Source of the DNA: JAGNLV01 sp964612145
GTDB taxonomy: Bacteria > Zixibacteria > MSB-5A5 > GN15 > FEB-12
Direction of reading: 5' to 3'
DNA length: 64,000 nucleotides
Assembly: GCA_964612145.1 (NCBI GenBank)
Contig: CAZTBP010000004.1
Coordinates: 124,001 to 188,000, forward strand
Made by a program: the position numbers and the translations under genes
The notes under the pieces: model-generated
The model's input: the letters and a program-made list of their open reading frames with translations, nothing else
The model's database searches: none
Told to the model about the DNA's origin: nothing
In this document: positions 16,281 through 24,128 of the stretch, in pieces
How the letters are laid out: every line of letters starts with the position of its first letter
Numbering within the stretch: the stretch's first letter is position 1

Positions 16281-17777
16281 GTGGTGTTTACGAAGTACGT
16301 CCAGTTTGTCCGGGCTGTATCGGTTAACAGGATAGGTATGATCGGTGTCGTCCTGACGACGTCATCGGTCATCACGTTTATCATTTTCGAGCTGGCCCAG
16401 TTTTTGGGGATATTCACGAACGCTTACGGCGGCCTGATCACGTATTTGGCGTTTCCGGTGATATTTATTATCGGGCTGGTGCTGATTCCTATAGGCTGGA
16501 AGCGCCGTCAGAAAAACACCGGTAAGAGCGGGAAGGAGTTGCTGGCGGAGCGTCTGCCGGAAGATGCTGTCCGGGGCAGGTTTTTCGGCTCGACGGTGTT
16601 TCGCACGATAGCGATATTGACGATCGCCAATATCGTTATTCTGGGTGCGGCGAGTTCGCGGATGCTGGCTTTCATGGACGAGTCGGAGTTCTGCGGCACG
16701 GCGTGTCACAGCGTGATGAATCCGGAGTGGGCGACGTATCAGGTTTCGCCGCATGCGCGGGTGCCCTGTGTCGAGTGTCATGTCGGTGAGGGGGTTGGGG
16801 CGCTGGTTGACAGCAAGATCAACGGCATGTGGCAAATGATTTCGGTGACGTTTGATTTGCTGGAGCGACCGATCCCCACGCCGGTGCATCAGCTTCGACC
16901 GGCCCGTGAAACTTGCGAGAAGTGTCACTGGCCGGATAAGTTTTACGGTTCGCGACTGCAAACGCACGTGCGGTACAAAAAGGACAGCGCCACGACGCCG
17001 ACTTATACGTCGCTCAACATGAAAATCGATGCCGGTCAGGGGGGGCTGCGTGAAGGGATTCACTGGCATATTGCCGAATCCAACGAGGTGCGCTATACCT
17101 CGGTAGACGATGAGCGGGAGCAAATGATCCGGGTTGAAGTACGTCAGCCGGATGGTACTTTCAAGCGGTATGTCAACCAGCGGCTGGTTGGGAAAGCGGA
17201 ACACGAGGAAGTGCGGACGCTGGATTGTATCGATTGTCATAATCGTGCGACACACATATATGAAGATCCTTCAAAGGCGCTCGACGAGCGGATCGAGCTG
17301 GGGCTGCTGGACCGGTCGCTTCCGTATCTCAAACGGGAGGCGCTGGCGGCGCTCACAACGCATTACCCGGACAGTGCTTCGGGGATGATTGGTATTCGCA
17401 ATCATATGGAGGGCTTCTACCGGCGGTATTATCCCGGAATTATGGCGCAGGAGTCGCGGTTGATTGATTCGACTATTACCGTGCTGCAGGCGGTTTTCAA
17501 CCGAAACATCCACCCGGAAATGAACATTACCTGGAATGAGTATCCGTCGCTGATTGGTCATACCGACCAGACCCAGGGCTGCTTTCGCTGTCACAGTCCG
17601 GATTTCGTGGCCGATGACGGTTCTTCGATCAGTTCAGACTGTACCCTGTGTCATTCGATTCTGGCCCATCGGGATGAACGGCCGCTGCAATATTTACAGC
17701 CGCCGGATACAGCTGACCCGCAGGTCGATATGCATAGATATCTGCGCGAGGAGTTCTTTGAGTTTATGACAAAGTGA
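16281..17777 (+). CDS. membrane-anchored multihaem cytochrome c, NapC/NrfH-like
   Basis: 498 aa. It starts 6 nt after the HAO-like gene at GTG 16281 or GTG 16284 (AGAGG upstream suits the second better). Three N-terminal hydrophobic segments (about 18-42, 50-72, 108-128) are followed by a periplasmic part with one CxxxCH (CGTACH) and five CxxCH (CVECH, CEKCH, CIDCH, CFRCH, CTLCH), so up to six haems. The segment SEFCGTACHSVMNPEWATYQVSPH is typical of NapC/NirT-type quinol dehydrogenases. It probably passes electrons from menaquinol to the HAO-like partner. It is much longer than a four-haem NrfH (~160 aa). Confidence 0.85.
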   Translation: MVFTKYVQFVRAVSVNRIGMIGVVLTTSSVITFIIFELAQFLGIFTNAYGGLITYLAFPVIFIIGLVLIPIGWKRRQKNTGKSGKELLAERLPEDAVRGRFFGSTVFRTIAILTIANIVILGAASSRMLAFMDESEFCGTACHSVMNPEWATYQVSPHARVPCVECHVGEGVGALVDSKINGMWQMISVTFDLLERPIPTPVHQLRPARETCEKCHWPDKFYGSRLQTHVRYKKDSATTPTYTSLNMKIDAGQGGLREGIHWHIAESNEVRYTSVDDEREQMIRVEVRQPDGTFKRYVNQRLVGKAEHEEVRTLDCIDCHNRATHIYEDPSKALDERIELGLLDRSLPYLKREALAALTTHYPDSASGMIGIRNHMEGFYRRYYPGIMAQESRLIDSTITVLQAVFNRNIHPEMNITWNEYPSLIGHTDQTQGCFRCHSPDFVADDGSSISSDCTLCHSILAHRDERPLQYLQPPDTADPQVDMHRYLREEFFEFMTK

Positions 17778-17805
17778 TGGTACGGAAGAGTCAAAAGAAG
17801 ATAGA

Positions 17806-17829
17806 ACGGCAGGCCGAAGCGCCTGCCGT
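17806..17829 (+). terminator. terminator after the cytochrome operon
   Basis: Stem ACGGCAGGC / GCCTGCCGT, loop CGAAGC, then CTTTATTTG. It lies between the convergent multihaem operon and the small cytochrome c gene. Confidence 0.8.
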
Positions 17830-17854
17830 CTTTATTTGTGTGGTCGGATGGAAT

Positions 17855-18406
17855 TTAGTGATCGTGGTCCTCGTGGCTGTCTGAGTCGGAATTGCTCTGG
17901 GCCGTTTCGGCGCGCATGCGGTCGTAGCCGCTGTAGCCGAGCTCGGGCAGTTTTTTCATAAAGGCGACGATGGCCCATATGTCGTCATCGGAGTGAGTTT
18001 CTCCAAAGGCGGGCATGCCGGTGAATTTGATGCCGTGTTTGGTGATCCAGAAGAGTTCCTCGGCGGACCATTCTTCGGCCTCGTGGGAGAGTTCGGGGGC
18101 TTTCGGGTTTAAGCCAACGGCGAATTCATCCGGGTTGACGCCGGGGGCGCCGTGACATTCGGTGCACATGGCATCAAAATGGGAAAAACCGCTGGCGATC
18201 ATATCATCGCCGGAGAGATCAGGTGCGGTAAGTGAGCCGGCACGTGATTCGATGGAGTTTTCCATCATTGTCTCCAGCAGCCATTCCTCGATGTTGCTGT
18301 GTGGTTCGGAGGCAGCAATGTTGTAGGTGCCCGAATAGACAAATATAACAAGAGCAACAAGGGCAAGGATGATAACAGCCAGAAGCGTAGTGATAATCTT
18401 TTTCAT
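17855..18406 (-). CDS. membrane-anchored monohaem cytochrome c with acidic His tail
   Basis: 183 aa, GGAGG site before the ATG. One N-terminal hydrophobic helix (residues 5-27) acts as signal or anchor. The class I cytochrome domain has CTECH (about 80-84) and an axial Met in FTGMPAFGETHSDDDIW. The protein ends in a Ser/Asp/His-rich tail (SDSHEDHDH), a likely metal-binding extension. It may carry electrons in the periplasm for the neighbouring convergent cytochromes, but the partner is not known. Confidence 0.85.
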   Translation of the reverse strand: MKKIITTLLAVIILALVALVIFVYSGTYNIAASEPHSNIEEWLLETMMENSIESRAGSLTAPDLSGDDMIASGFSHFDAMCTECHGAPGVNPDEFAVGLNPKAPELSHEAEEWSAEELFWITKHGIKFTGMPAFGETHSDDDIWAIVAFMKKLPELGYSGYDRMRAETAQSNSDSDSHEDHDH

Positions 18407-18558
18407 AGTTCCTCCAGACGGGTCTCAATATCTCATGTCTTCTGATAACATGATGTATATTTTCGGTACAGTTTGTCCAATAGAATCTTTCCGGATCTCG
18501 ATTTACGAATTATTATTGGGGAGTGATTTTGTAAACGAGTCAAAAGAGGTGGCCTTCG

Positions 18559-19317
18559 ATGAAGTCACGTAACGTAAGATTCAAGGGGAGCTTGTCCGAG
18601 CAGTTGGCCGCAAAAGTGGATTTGCCGGATGACGAGCAGCCACGAGCCTTTGCGCTGTTCGCTCACTGTTTTACCTGTTCCAAGGACTTCAAGGCAGTGG
18701 TCAACATTGCCAAAGCGCTCACGGCAGACGGAATTGCAGTGATGCGGTTTGACTTTACAGGACTGGGGCAAAGCGAAGGGGAATTCGAGCATACCAATTT
18801 CTCGTCCAACGTGGACGACCTTTTGACGGCGGTTCGCTATATGGAAGATAATCTTAAGCCGCCGAAGATCCTGATCGGTCATTCACTGGGCGGCGCGGCG
18901 GTAATTCAAGCTGCGGATGATGTCAAATCGTGCGGTGCGGTTGTGGTTATCGGATCACCCTATGATCCGGCGCATGTAAAACAGATTTTTCAGGACCGCC
19001 AGGACGAGATTGATGAAAAGGGTGAAGCCGAAGTCATGATTGCCGGGCGCAGTTTTACGATCACACGTCAATTCGTAGAGGATCTTAAAGACGAGGGACT
19101 CAAGCCGCATCTGCAGCGCCTTCGGCGGCCGCTTTTGATCTTTCACTCACCGATTGACAACGTGGTCGGGATTGATAATGCGGCGAAAATATTCTCAGCG
19201 GCGAAACATCCGAAGAGTTTTATTTCGCTGGACGAGGCCGATCATGTCCTGTCGGACGAAAAGGATTCCCAATATGTGGGAGCGATGACGGCCGAGTGGG
19301 TCACTCGGTACTGGTGA
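18559..19317 (+). CDS. alpha/beta hydrolase of the type normally fused to OsmC
   Basis: 252 aa; GAGGTGG precedes ATG 18559. The alpha/beta hydrolase fold shows FAHCFTCSKDFKAV, MRFDFTGLGQSEGEF, the nucleophile elbow GHSLGG (Ser ~111), SPIDNVV with the acid residue, and the His in DEADHVLS. This pattern matches the N-terminal half of bifunctional hydrolase/OsmC proteins; here the gene ends before any OsmC domain. A stand-alone OsmC gene lies at 34207 in the same window. Substrate unknown. Confidence 0.85.
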   Translation: MKSRNVRFKGSLSEQLAAKVDLPDDEQPRAFALFAHCFTCSKDFKAVVNIAKALTADGIAVMRFDFTGLGQSEGEFEHTNFSSNVDDLLTAVRYMEDNLKPPKILIGHSLGGAAVIQAADDVKSCGAVVVIGSPYDPAHVKQIFQDRQDEIDEKGEAEVMIAGRSFTITRQFVEDLKDEGLKPHLQRLRRPLLIFHSPIDNVVGIDNAAKIFSAAKHPKSFISLDEADHVLSDEKDSQYVGAMTAEWVTRYW

Positions 19318-19322
19318 TAAAG

Positions 19323-19344
19323 CGGCGGGCCAGAGGTCCCGCCG
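19323..19344. terminator. hairpin between convergent hydrolase and peroxiredoxin genes
   Basis: Stem CGGCGGG / CCCGCCG with an 8-nt loop. TACAGATTTTG follows on the plus side. Confidence 0.65.
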
Positions 19345-19378
19345 TACAGATTTTGTACTAATCCAATAAAAATGGGGA

Positions 19379-20146
19379 TCAGCTTCCCTGGAGCTTTTGG
19401 AGTTCCTCGACCAGTTCCTGTGGCTCGGCGCGTTTTTTGTAATCGGGGTCGAGGTAGGCATAGCGGATGGTACCGTCGGCGTCGATTATGTACGTGGCCG
19501 ACAAGGGCAGTTCCCAAGCGTCTTCGCCGTTCCATTCGGCCAGATTGAGTCCACCTTCCAGGAAGAGGTTCTTGACTTCTTCGGGCAGGGTGTAGACGAT
19601 GCCGAATTTGCGGGCGGCTTCATTACCGGGATCGGAGAGGACCACGAATTCGAGGCTGTCTTTTTGGGCAGTGGTCAAGGAGTTGTCCGGCAGTTCCGGG
19701 CTGATTGCGACTACCTGTCCGCCGGCGGCTTTGATGGCCGGGAGGGCGTCCTGCATGGCCTGTAGTTGAATGTTGCAGTAGGGGCACCAGCCGCCACGAT
19801 ACCAGATCAGAACCACCGGGCCGGCGGCGCGGAGTTCATCGAGCGATACGGTCTGGCCGTGGACATTGATCAGGTTGAAATTGGGCGCCTGCTCGCCAAC
19901 CTGAGCGGCACTTTCCATGACGCCGGATTGGGCGACCAGTTCGACACCGCGGTTGAAGGCTTCGATTTTGTCGGCCGGGGCATTTTCAGTAAAGGCGGCC
20001 TTTTTTGCGTCGAGCTTTTCCTGAAGCGAGGGAAGGCTGGCCTGTTTTTTGGTGGTTTCGCGGGTGGCGTCGTTGTCGCCGGAACATCCGGCCACGATGA
20101 ATGTGCCGGCCAGAAACAGGGGCGCGATAAGGCGTGTATAGAGCAA
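19379..20146 (-). CDS. peroxiredoxin-like lipoprotein
   Basis: 255 aa from TTG 20146, with AAGGAGG 4 nt upstream; an ATG at 20194 in frame has no site. A lipoprotein signal ends FIVAGC. The AhpC/TSA-type domain starts near residue 85 (VGEQAPNFNLINVHGQTVSL) with WYRGGWCPYCN, the redox-active CPYC motif of peroxiredoxin-like proteins. It would sit in the periplasm on a membrane and reduce peroxides or disulfides. The msrB gene lies upstream on the same strand with a terminator between them. Confidence 0.87.
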   Translation of the reverse strand: MLYTRLIAPLFLAGTFIVAGCSGDNDATRETTKKQASLPSLQEKLDAKKAAFTENAPADKIEAFNRGVELVAQSGVMESAAQVGEQAPNFNLINVHGQTVSLDELRAAGPVVLIWYRGGWCPYCNIQLQAMQDALPAIKAAGGQVVAISPELPDNSLTTAQKDSLEFVVLSDPGNEAARKFGIVYTLPEEVKNLFLEGGLNLAEWNGEDAWELPLSATYIIDADGTIRYAYLDPDYKKRAEPQELVEELQKLQGS

Positions 20147-20201
20147 GGTACCTCCTTGTGGTGAACGGGTCTTGGCTTTTGTCCGGTGAGTCAAAATACA
20201 A

Positions 20202-20235
20202 ACCGGCAGACTGAAAGCTTTGTTCGCCTGCCGGT
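20202..20235 (-). terminator. terminator after msrB
   Basis: Stem ACCGGCAG / CTGCCGGT with an 18-nt loop. On the minus strand TTGTATTTTG follows. Confidence 0.7.
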
Positions 20236-20265
20236 CTTGTCAATAGGTTCTAACTGTCACGGGCC

Positions 20266-20832
20266 TTATTGGGTTTCGTCCTTTTTTGTGCTGTCGTTCT
20301 TTTTTTCGAAATCCAGGGCTGCCGAATTGATGCAGTAGCGCTGACCGGTCGGCTGTGGGCCGTCGGGGAAGACGTGGCCAAGGTGGGAGTCACACGAGGC
20401 GCAGCGAATCTCGATCCGGGTCATACCGTATGTGGTATCCTCATGTTTGGTAATGGCGGTGTCGCTGACCGGCGCCCAGAAGCTCGGCCAGCCGGAGCCG
20501 GATTCGTATTTGGTGTCCGAGACAAACAATGGGTTGTCGCAGGCGACACAGCGGTAGACACCGTCCTCGTCGTGTTTATAGTATTTTCCGGAGAAGGCCG
20601 GTTCGGTGCCGCATTCGCGGGTTACGCGATACTGCTCGGGCGTAAGCTTCTCGCGCCATTCTTCGTCGGATTTCACAACTTTGCCTTTCACTTTATTGTC
20701 CTTGGCAGACGAGTCTGCTTTGTTCTCGGCATTCTTTCTTGGTTCGGCGATCGACTGGCTGCCCGAGAAGAAAATCAGGCTGCCTATCGCGATCAGCGCC
20801 AATCCGAGTACGGTGATAATCAGTTTGGTCAT
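20266..20832 (-). CDS. msrB: peptide-methionine (R)-S-oxide reductase MsrB, membrane-anchored
   Basis: 188 aa from ATG 20832 (AAAGGAGG upstream). An N-terminal hydrophobic helix (residues 4-24) exports or anchors it, then a Lys/Asp-rich linker leads to a full MsrB domain: zinc ligands in CVAC and CASC, SGSGWPSFWAPV, HLGHVFPDGPQPTGQRYCINSAAL with the catalytic Cys. It repairs methionine-R-sulfoxide in exported proteins. The C-terminus is charged (KKNDSTKKDETQ). It goes well with the adjacent exported peroxiredoxin. Confidence 0.93.
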   Translation of the reverse strand: MTKLIITVLGLALIAIGSLIFFSGSQSIAEPRKNAENKADSSAKDNKVKGKVVKSDEEWREKLTPEQYRVTRECGTEPAFSGKYYKHDEDGVYRCVACDNPLFVSDTKYESGSGWPSFWAPVSDTAITKHEDTTYGMTRIEIRCASCDSHLGHVFPDGPQPTGQRYCINSAALDFEKKNDSTKKDETQ

Positions 20833-21014
20833 AAGACCTCCTTTATCGCAGCGGCTAATAGTGCCGCTGCATATCTTTAAACACGATTTCATGGCCCCAG
20901 TTTCCACTTGTTTGGGAAGAATTGAGGCTAACTAACTGCGTTCTGCGGACGTATATTCTTTACGTAAGGCGTTGATACCAAGGCAATTTACTTATATCGA
21001 AGGGAGCCTACCTG

Positions 21015-21506
21015 ATGGCCGTGCGCGACAATCTGTTGTATATGTTGAACGTAAACAAGGGTGCGCTGCAGAAGCTGCTGGATGATGTCACTGAAGAGGA
21101 GTCGATGGAGCGCGGGAAGGACGATATCCCGCATATTCGCTGGCAGACCGGTCATTTGGCCCACACCTGCGGCTGGGGCGCCGGTTTGCTCTCGAGCGAG
21201 CACGATTATCTTCAGAGCGACCAGTACAAGAAGTTGTTCGGCGGTGGGTCTGAAATCAGCGGAGACGCCGGGACTTATCCCCCGTTTTCGCAGCTTCGCG
21301 ACAAGTTGTACGAAGCGATTGACAAGTCGATTGCCGCCGCCGGCGAAATGACCGATGAGCAACTCGAGGCTGATGTGCCTGAGGGGCTCGGGCCGAAATC
21401 ATCGATTATCAATGTCGCCCTGTTTCTTTGCATGCATGCATTTTATCACGCCGGTCAAATCACGCAGCTTCGGCGGGTGCTGGGCCGGGAGCGCCCGTTC
21501 GGTTAG
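21015..21506 (+). CDS. DinB-like four-helix protein
   Basis: 163 aa. The DinB/YfiT fold is suggested by the N-terminal helix, HLAHTCGW (about 47-54) and HAFYHAGQITQLRRVLG near the C-terminus, which supply the usual His metal ligands. Members include thiol S-transferases and uncharacterised metal hydrolases. The stop overlaps that of the convergent aldo/keto reductase gene by four bases. Confidence 0.78.
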   Translation: MAVRDNLLYMLNVNKGALQKLLDDVTEEESMERGKDDIPHIRWQTGHLAHTCGWGAGLLSSEHDYLQSDQYKKLFGGGSEISGDAGTYPPFSQLRDKLYEAIDKSIAAAGEMTDEQLEADVPEGLGPKSSIINVALFLCMHAFYHAGQITQLRRVLGRERPFG

Positions 21507-22561
21507 GACTTGTGCGGTCTCCACTGGGGGCGGTGACTGTCGATTTTGTCGTAGGAGTGGGCGTACACGAGGTCTCGGATGTAGTCCTTTTGCAGGAACT
21601 CGTGCGGGAAGCCCAGTTCTATAGCGCTCACGTTATTGAGGCGTTTAAGGTGCTCCTCGGAGAGCGGATGCTCTGTTGACTCCAGATTCTCGGTCAACTG
21701 CTTTTTGGTGCGGGTGCCAATGATCGGGATCATGATGCCCGGCTGCTGGCGCACCCAGTTGATGGCGACATGGGCCGGTGCGCAGCCGATTTCATCGGCG
21801 ATTTTTACGACTTCCTCCGCGATAGCGAGGTTCTTTTGGGCCATACGCACGGAGTCGGTGTCTTCGGGGTAGCGATAGGTATCGTCCTTGCGGTCTTTGA
21901 GGTATTTGCCGGTAAGCACCCCGCCGCCGAGCGCAGCCCAGGGAGTTACGGCAAGGTCCAGGGCACGGGCCATTGGGAGCAGATCTCGTTCGACAGTTCT
22001 TTCAATCAGGCTGTACTCAACCTGGAGGGCGACAAACGGGCTCCAGCCGCGCAGTTCGGCGAGCGTGTTGGCCCGCGAGACAACCCACGCAGGGGTATCG
22101 GAAACACCTACATAGAGTACTTTTCCGGCCCGAACCATATCGTCGAGGGCGCGCATGATTTCCTCGATCGGGGTCAGATAGTCCCAAGCGTGCAGCCAGT
22201 ACAAATCGATGTAGTCGGTTTTGAGTCGGCGCAGGCTGGCCTCGAGGGACTGCATCATGTTCTTGCGGTGGTTGCCGGAAGAGTTTGGGTCTCCTTTGCG
22301 CATGAACAGGCTGTACTTGGTAGCGAGGACGACCTGTTCGCGTACGCCGCCGAGGAAGTCGCCGATGATGGTCTCACTGGTGCCTTCGGTATAGCGGTTG
22401 GCGGTGTCTATGAAGTTGCCACCGGCGTCGAGAAATGCCTCGAACATGGCTTTGGATTCGTCCTTGTCGGCACCCCAGCCCCATTCTTCGCCGAAGGTCA
22501 TCGTCCCCAGGCAGATTTCCGAAACTCGAAGGCCGGTGTGGCCGAGCAGCTTATAGCGCAT
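21503..22561 (-). CDS. aldo/keto reductase
   Basis: 352 aa. The NAD(P)H-dependent (beta/alpha)8 barrel shows the catalytic residues in FIDTANRYTEG (Asp, Tyr), LATKYSLF (Lys) and YWLHAWD (His). ISEICLGTMTFGEEWGWG marks the AKR family related to YhdN/Tas. It probably reduces reactive aldehydes or ketones. AAAGGAG precedes the ATG. Confidence 0.92.
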   Translation of the reverse strand: MRYKLLGHTGLRVSEICLGTMTFGEEWGWGADKDESKAMFEAFLDAGGNFIDTANRYTEGTSETIIGDFLGGVREQVVLATKYSLFMRKGDPNSSGNHRKNMMQSLEASLRRLKTDYIDLYWLHAWDYLTPIEEIMRALDDMVRAGKVLYVGVSDTPAWVVSRANTLAELRGWSPFVALQVEYSLIERTVERDLLPMARALDLAVTPWAALGGGVLTGKYLKDRKDDTYRYPEDTDSVRMAQKNLAIAEEVVKIADEIGCAPAHVAINWVRQQPGIMIPIIGTRTKKQLTENLESTEHPLSEEHLKRLNNVSAIELGFPHEFLQKDYIRDLVYAHSYDKIDSHRPQWRPHKS

Positions 22562-22844
22562 GGTTCGCTCCTTTCATCGTGATAAGCGGTCGTTGCTGTG
22601 CACAAGATATGAGTCGGGAGGTCCATTGTCAGCAATTTCCGTCATGAATATGCAAGGACCTTCACTGACAGCGTGATCGTGCACTGCCGGGGTCCGTGTT
22701 AAATTCCTGCACATGGAGGGCTAAAGTCAAGGAGGTCAGGCTGTTTCGGGGCAACGTCGACATTTGATCGAGTTTGGCATTAGCGTTGCATTATGGGTCT
22801 GTGCAGGTTGACAGATCAGAAAAATCGATCCCAGGAGACATGAG

Positions 22845-24020
22845 ATGACCAAACGTTTACTTCACAATGAAAATGGCAGCGCGTTGTTTATCGCTTTGAT
22901 TTTGACGGCGCTTCTTTCGCTGGTGGGAATCATGGCGATGGACAATTCGCAGGGCGAAGTTGATCTTTCCTTTAATAAGATCGGCCAGGACAAGTCGTTT
23001 TACGTGGCCGAGGCTGGTCTCGAGCACGCTCAGGCAATGATTAACAGCAACCTGAGCTGGAACGCCGGCTTTGCGGCCGTTGCGTTTGGTGACGGAGAGT
23101 ATTCAGTTACCGTGACAGACAGCAATTCCAACCCGGCACTGGCCGATAGTATTCTTTTAGTGTCCAGCGGTATGATCGATGGTGCCCGGGCGACGGTCGA
23201 GGCGATGGTTATTCCGGAACCATTCCACCCGTTTGAGTTTGGTTTGTTCGCCAACGAGTCGGTCACGATTGAGAACTCGGTGAGTACGGACTCATGGAAT
23301 GCCGACTCGGGTAACTACAGCTCGACGGTGGAAGGAGCGTATGGTTCGGTTGGTTCCAACGGCACGATCACGATGGAAAACAATCCGACTATAGGCGGTA
23401 ATGTCTTCACGGCGCAGCCGGGTGGTATCAATATCAGCGGCAACGGCCAGGTGCTGGGCGATACGTCGTCGACGGCTCCGGTACTCGACTTCTCCAACCT
23501 CATTAACGCTGAACTGATAAACTGGGCCGAAAGCAACAACCAGGCACCTTTGGGCATGTCCGGTACGTTCACCTACAATGGCGCCTCGCGAGATCTATAT
23601 ATCGCCGGCAGTGACAAGATAGTTCTCGATGACGGTGTGTATGTCTTTGACGATATCACGCTTGAGCAGTCGGCTTTGCTGGAGGTAGCTCCGGGTACTG
23701 AGGTAACGCTGCTGGTGACGGGTGACATAGATTTGAGAAACAAGGCAATGGTCAATTCGGGCGGCAAGCCGGCCAATTTTAGGGTCTACCAGACGGGTTC
23801 GGCCTTTTCGATGGGTCAGAGTTCCGAATTTACGGGTGCAGTGATTGCTCCGAATGTAGACTTCTCGCTTCTCCAGTATGCCGATTTTTACGGTTCGCTG
23901 ATGGCTAACCGGATCAACCTGGCGAACAATCCGGAGTTCCACTACGACCGGTCTTTGGGGAACATTGTGATGGGAACAACCGGTCGGATGATCCGGGTGG
24001 CCTGGCGCGAGGTCAGCTAA
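22845..24020 (+). CDS. PilX-like prepilin-type protein with beta-rich C-terminal domain
   Basis: 391 aa; AGGAGA precedes ATG 22845. The N-terminus NENGSALFIALILTALLSLVGIMAMDNSQ is a PilX-type hydrophobic helix, but the usual Gly-Phe/Glu processing motif is only loosely present (NGSALF). Then a typical FYVAEAGLEHAQAMI segment and a large Ser/Asn/Thr-rich domain with a repeated beta pattern resembling DUF7305-type proteins. I infer a minor pilin or surface protein of a type IV pilus system. No other pilus genes adjoin it. Confidence 0.75.
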   Translation: MTKRLLHNENGSALFIALILTALLSLVGIMAMDNSQGEVDLSFNKIGQDKSFYVAEAGLEHAQAMINSNLSWNAGFAAVAFGDGEYSVTVTDSNSNPALADSILLVSSGMIDGARATVEAMVIPEPFHPFEFGLFANESVTIENSVSTDSWNADSGNYSSTVEGAYGSVGSNGTITMENNPTIGGNVFTAQPGGINISGNGQVLGDTSSTAPVLDFSNLINAELINWAESNNQAPLGMSGTFTYNGASRDLYIAGSDKIVLDDGVYVFDDITLEQSALLEVAPGTEVTLLVTGDIDLRNKAMVNSGGKPANFRVYQTGSAFSMGQSSEFTGAVIAPNVDFSLLQYADFYGSLMANRINLANNPEFHYDRSLGNIVMGTTGRMIRVAWREVS

Positions 24021-24086
24021 AGATACTTCCTTGCCATACTCCTTTTGAAGTAAGCGCTTCTCTGATCGACCAACCATGCCAAAGGT

Positions 24087-24105
24087 CGGGCAGCCTCCCT
24101 GCCCG
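24087..24105 (+). terminator. terminator after the PilX-like gene
   Basis: Stem CGGGCAG / CTGCCCG with a 5-nt loop, followed by GTCTTCTTCTTTTG. Confidence 0.85.
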
Positions 24106-24128
24106 GTCTTCTTCTTTTGTCTGGAAAC

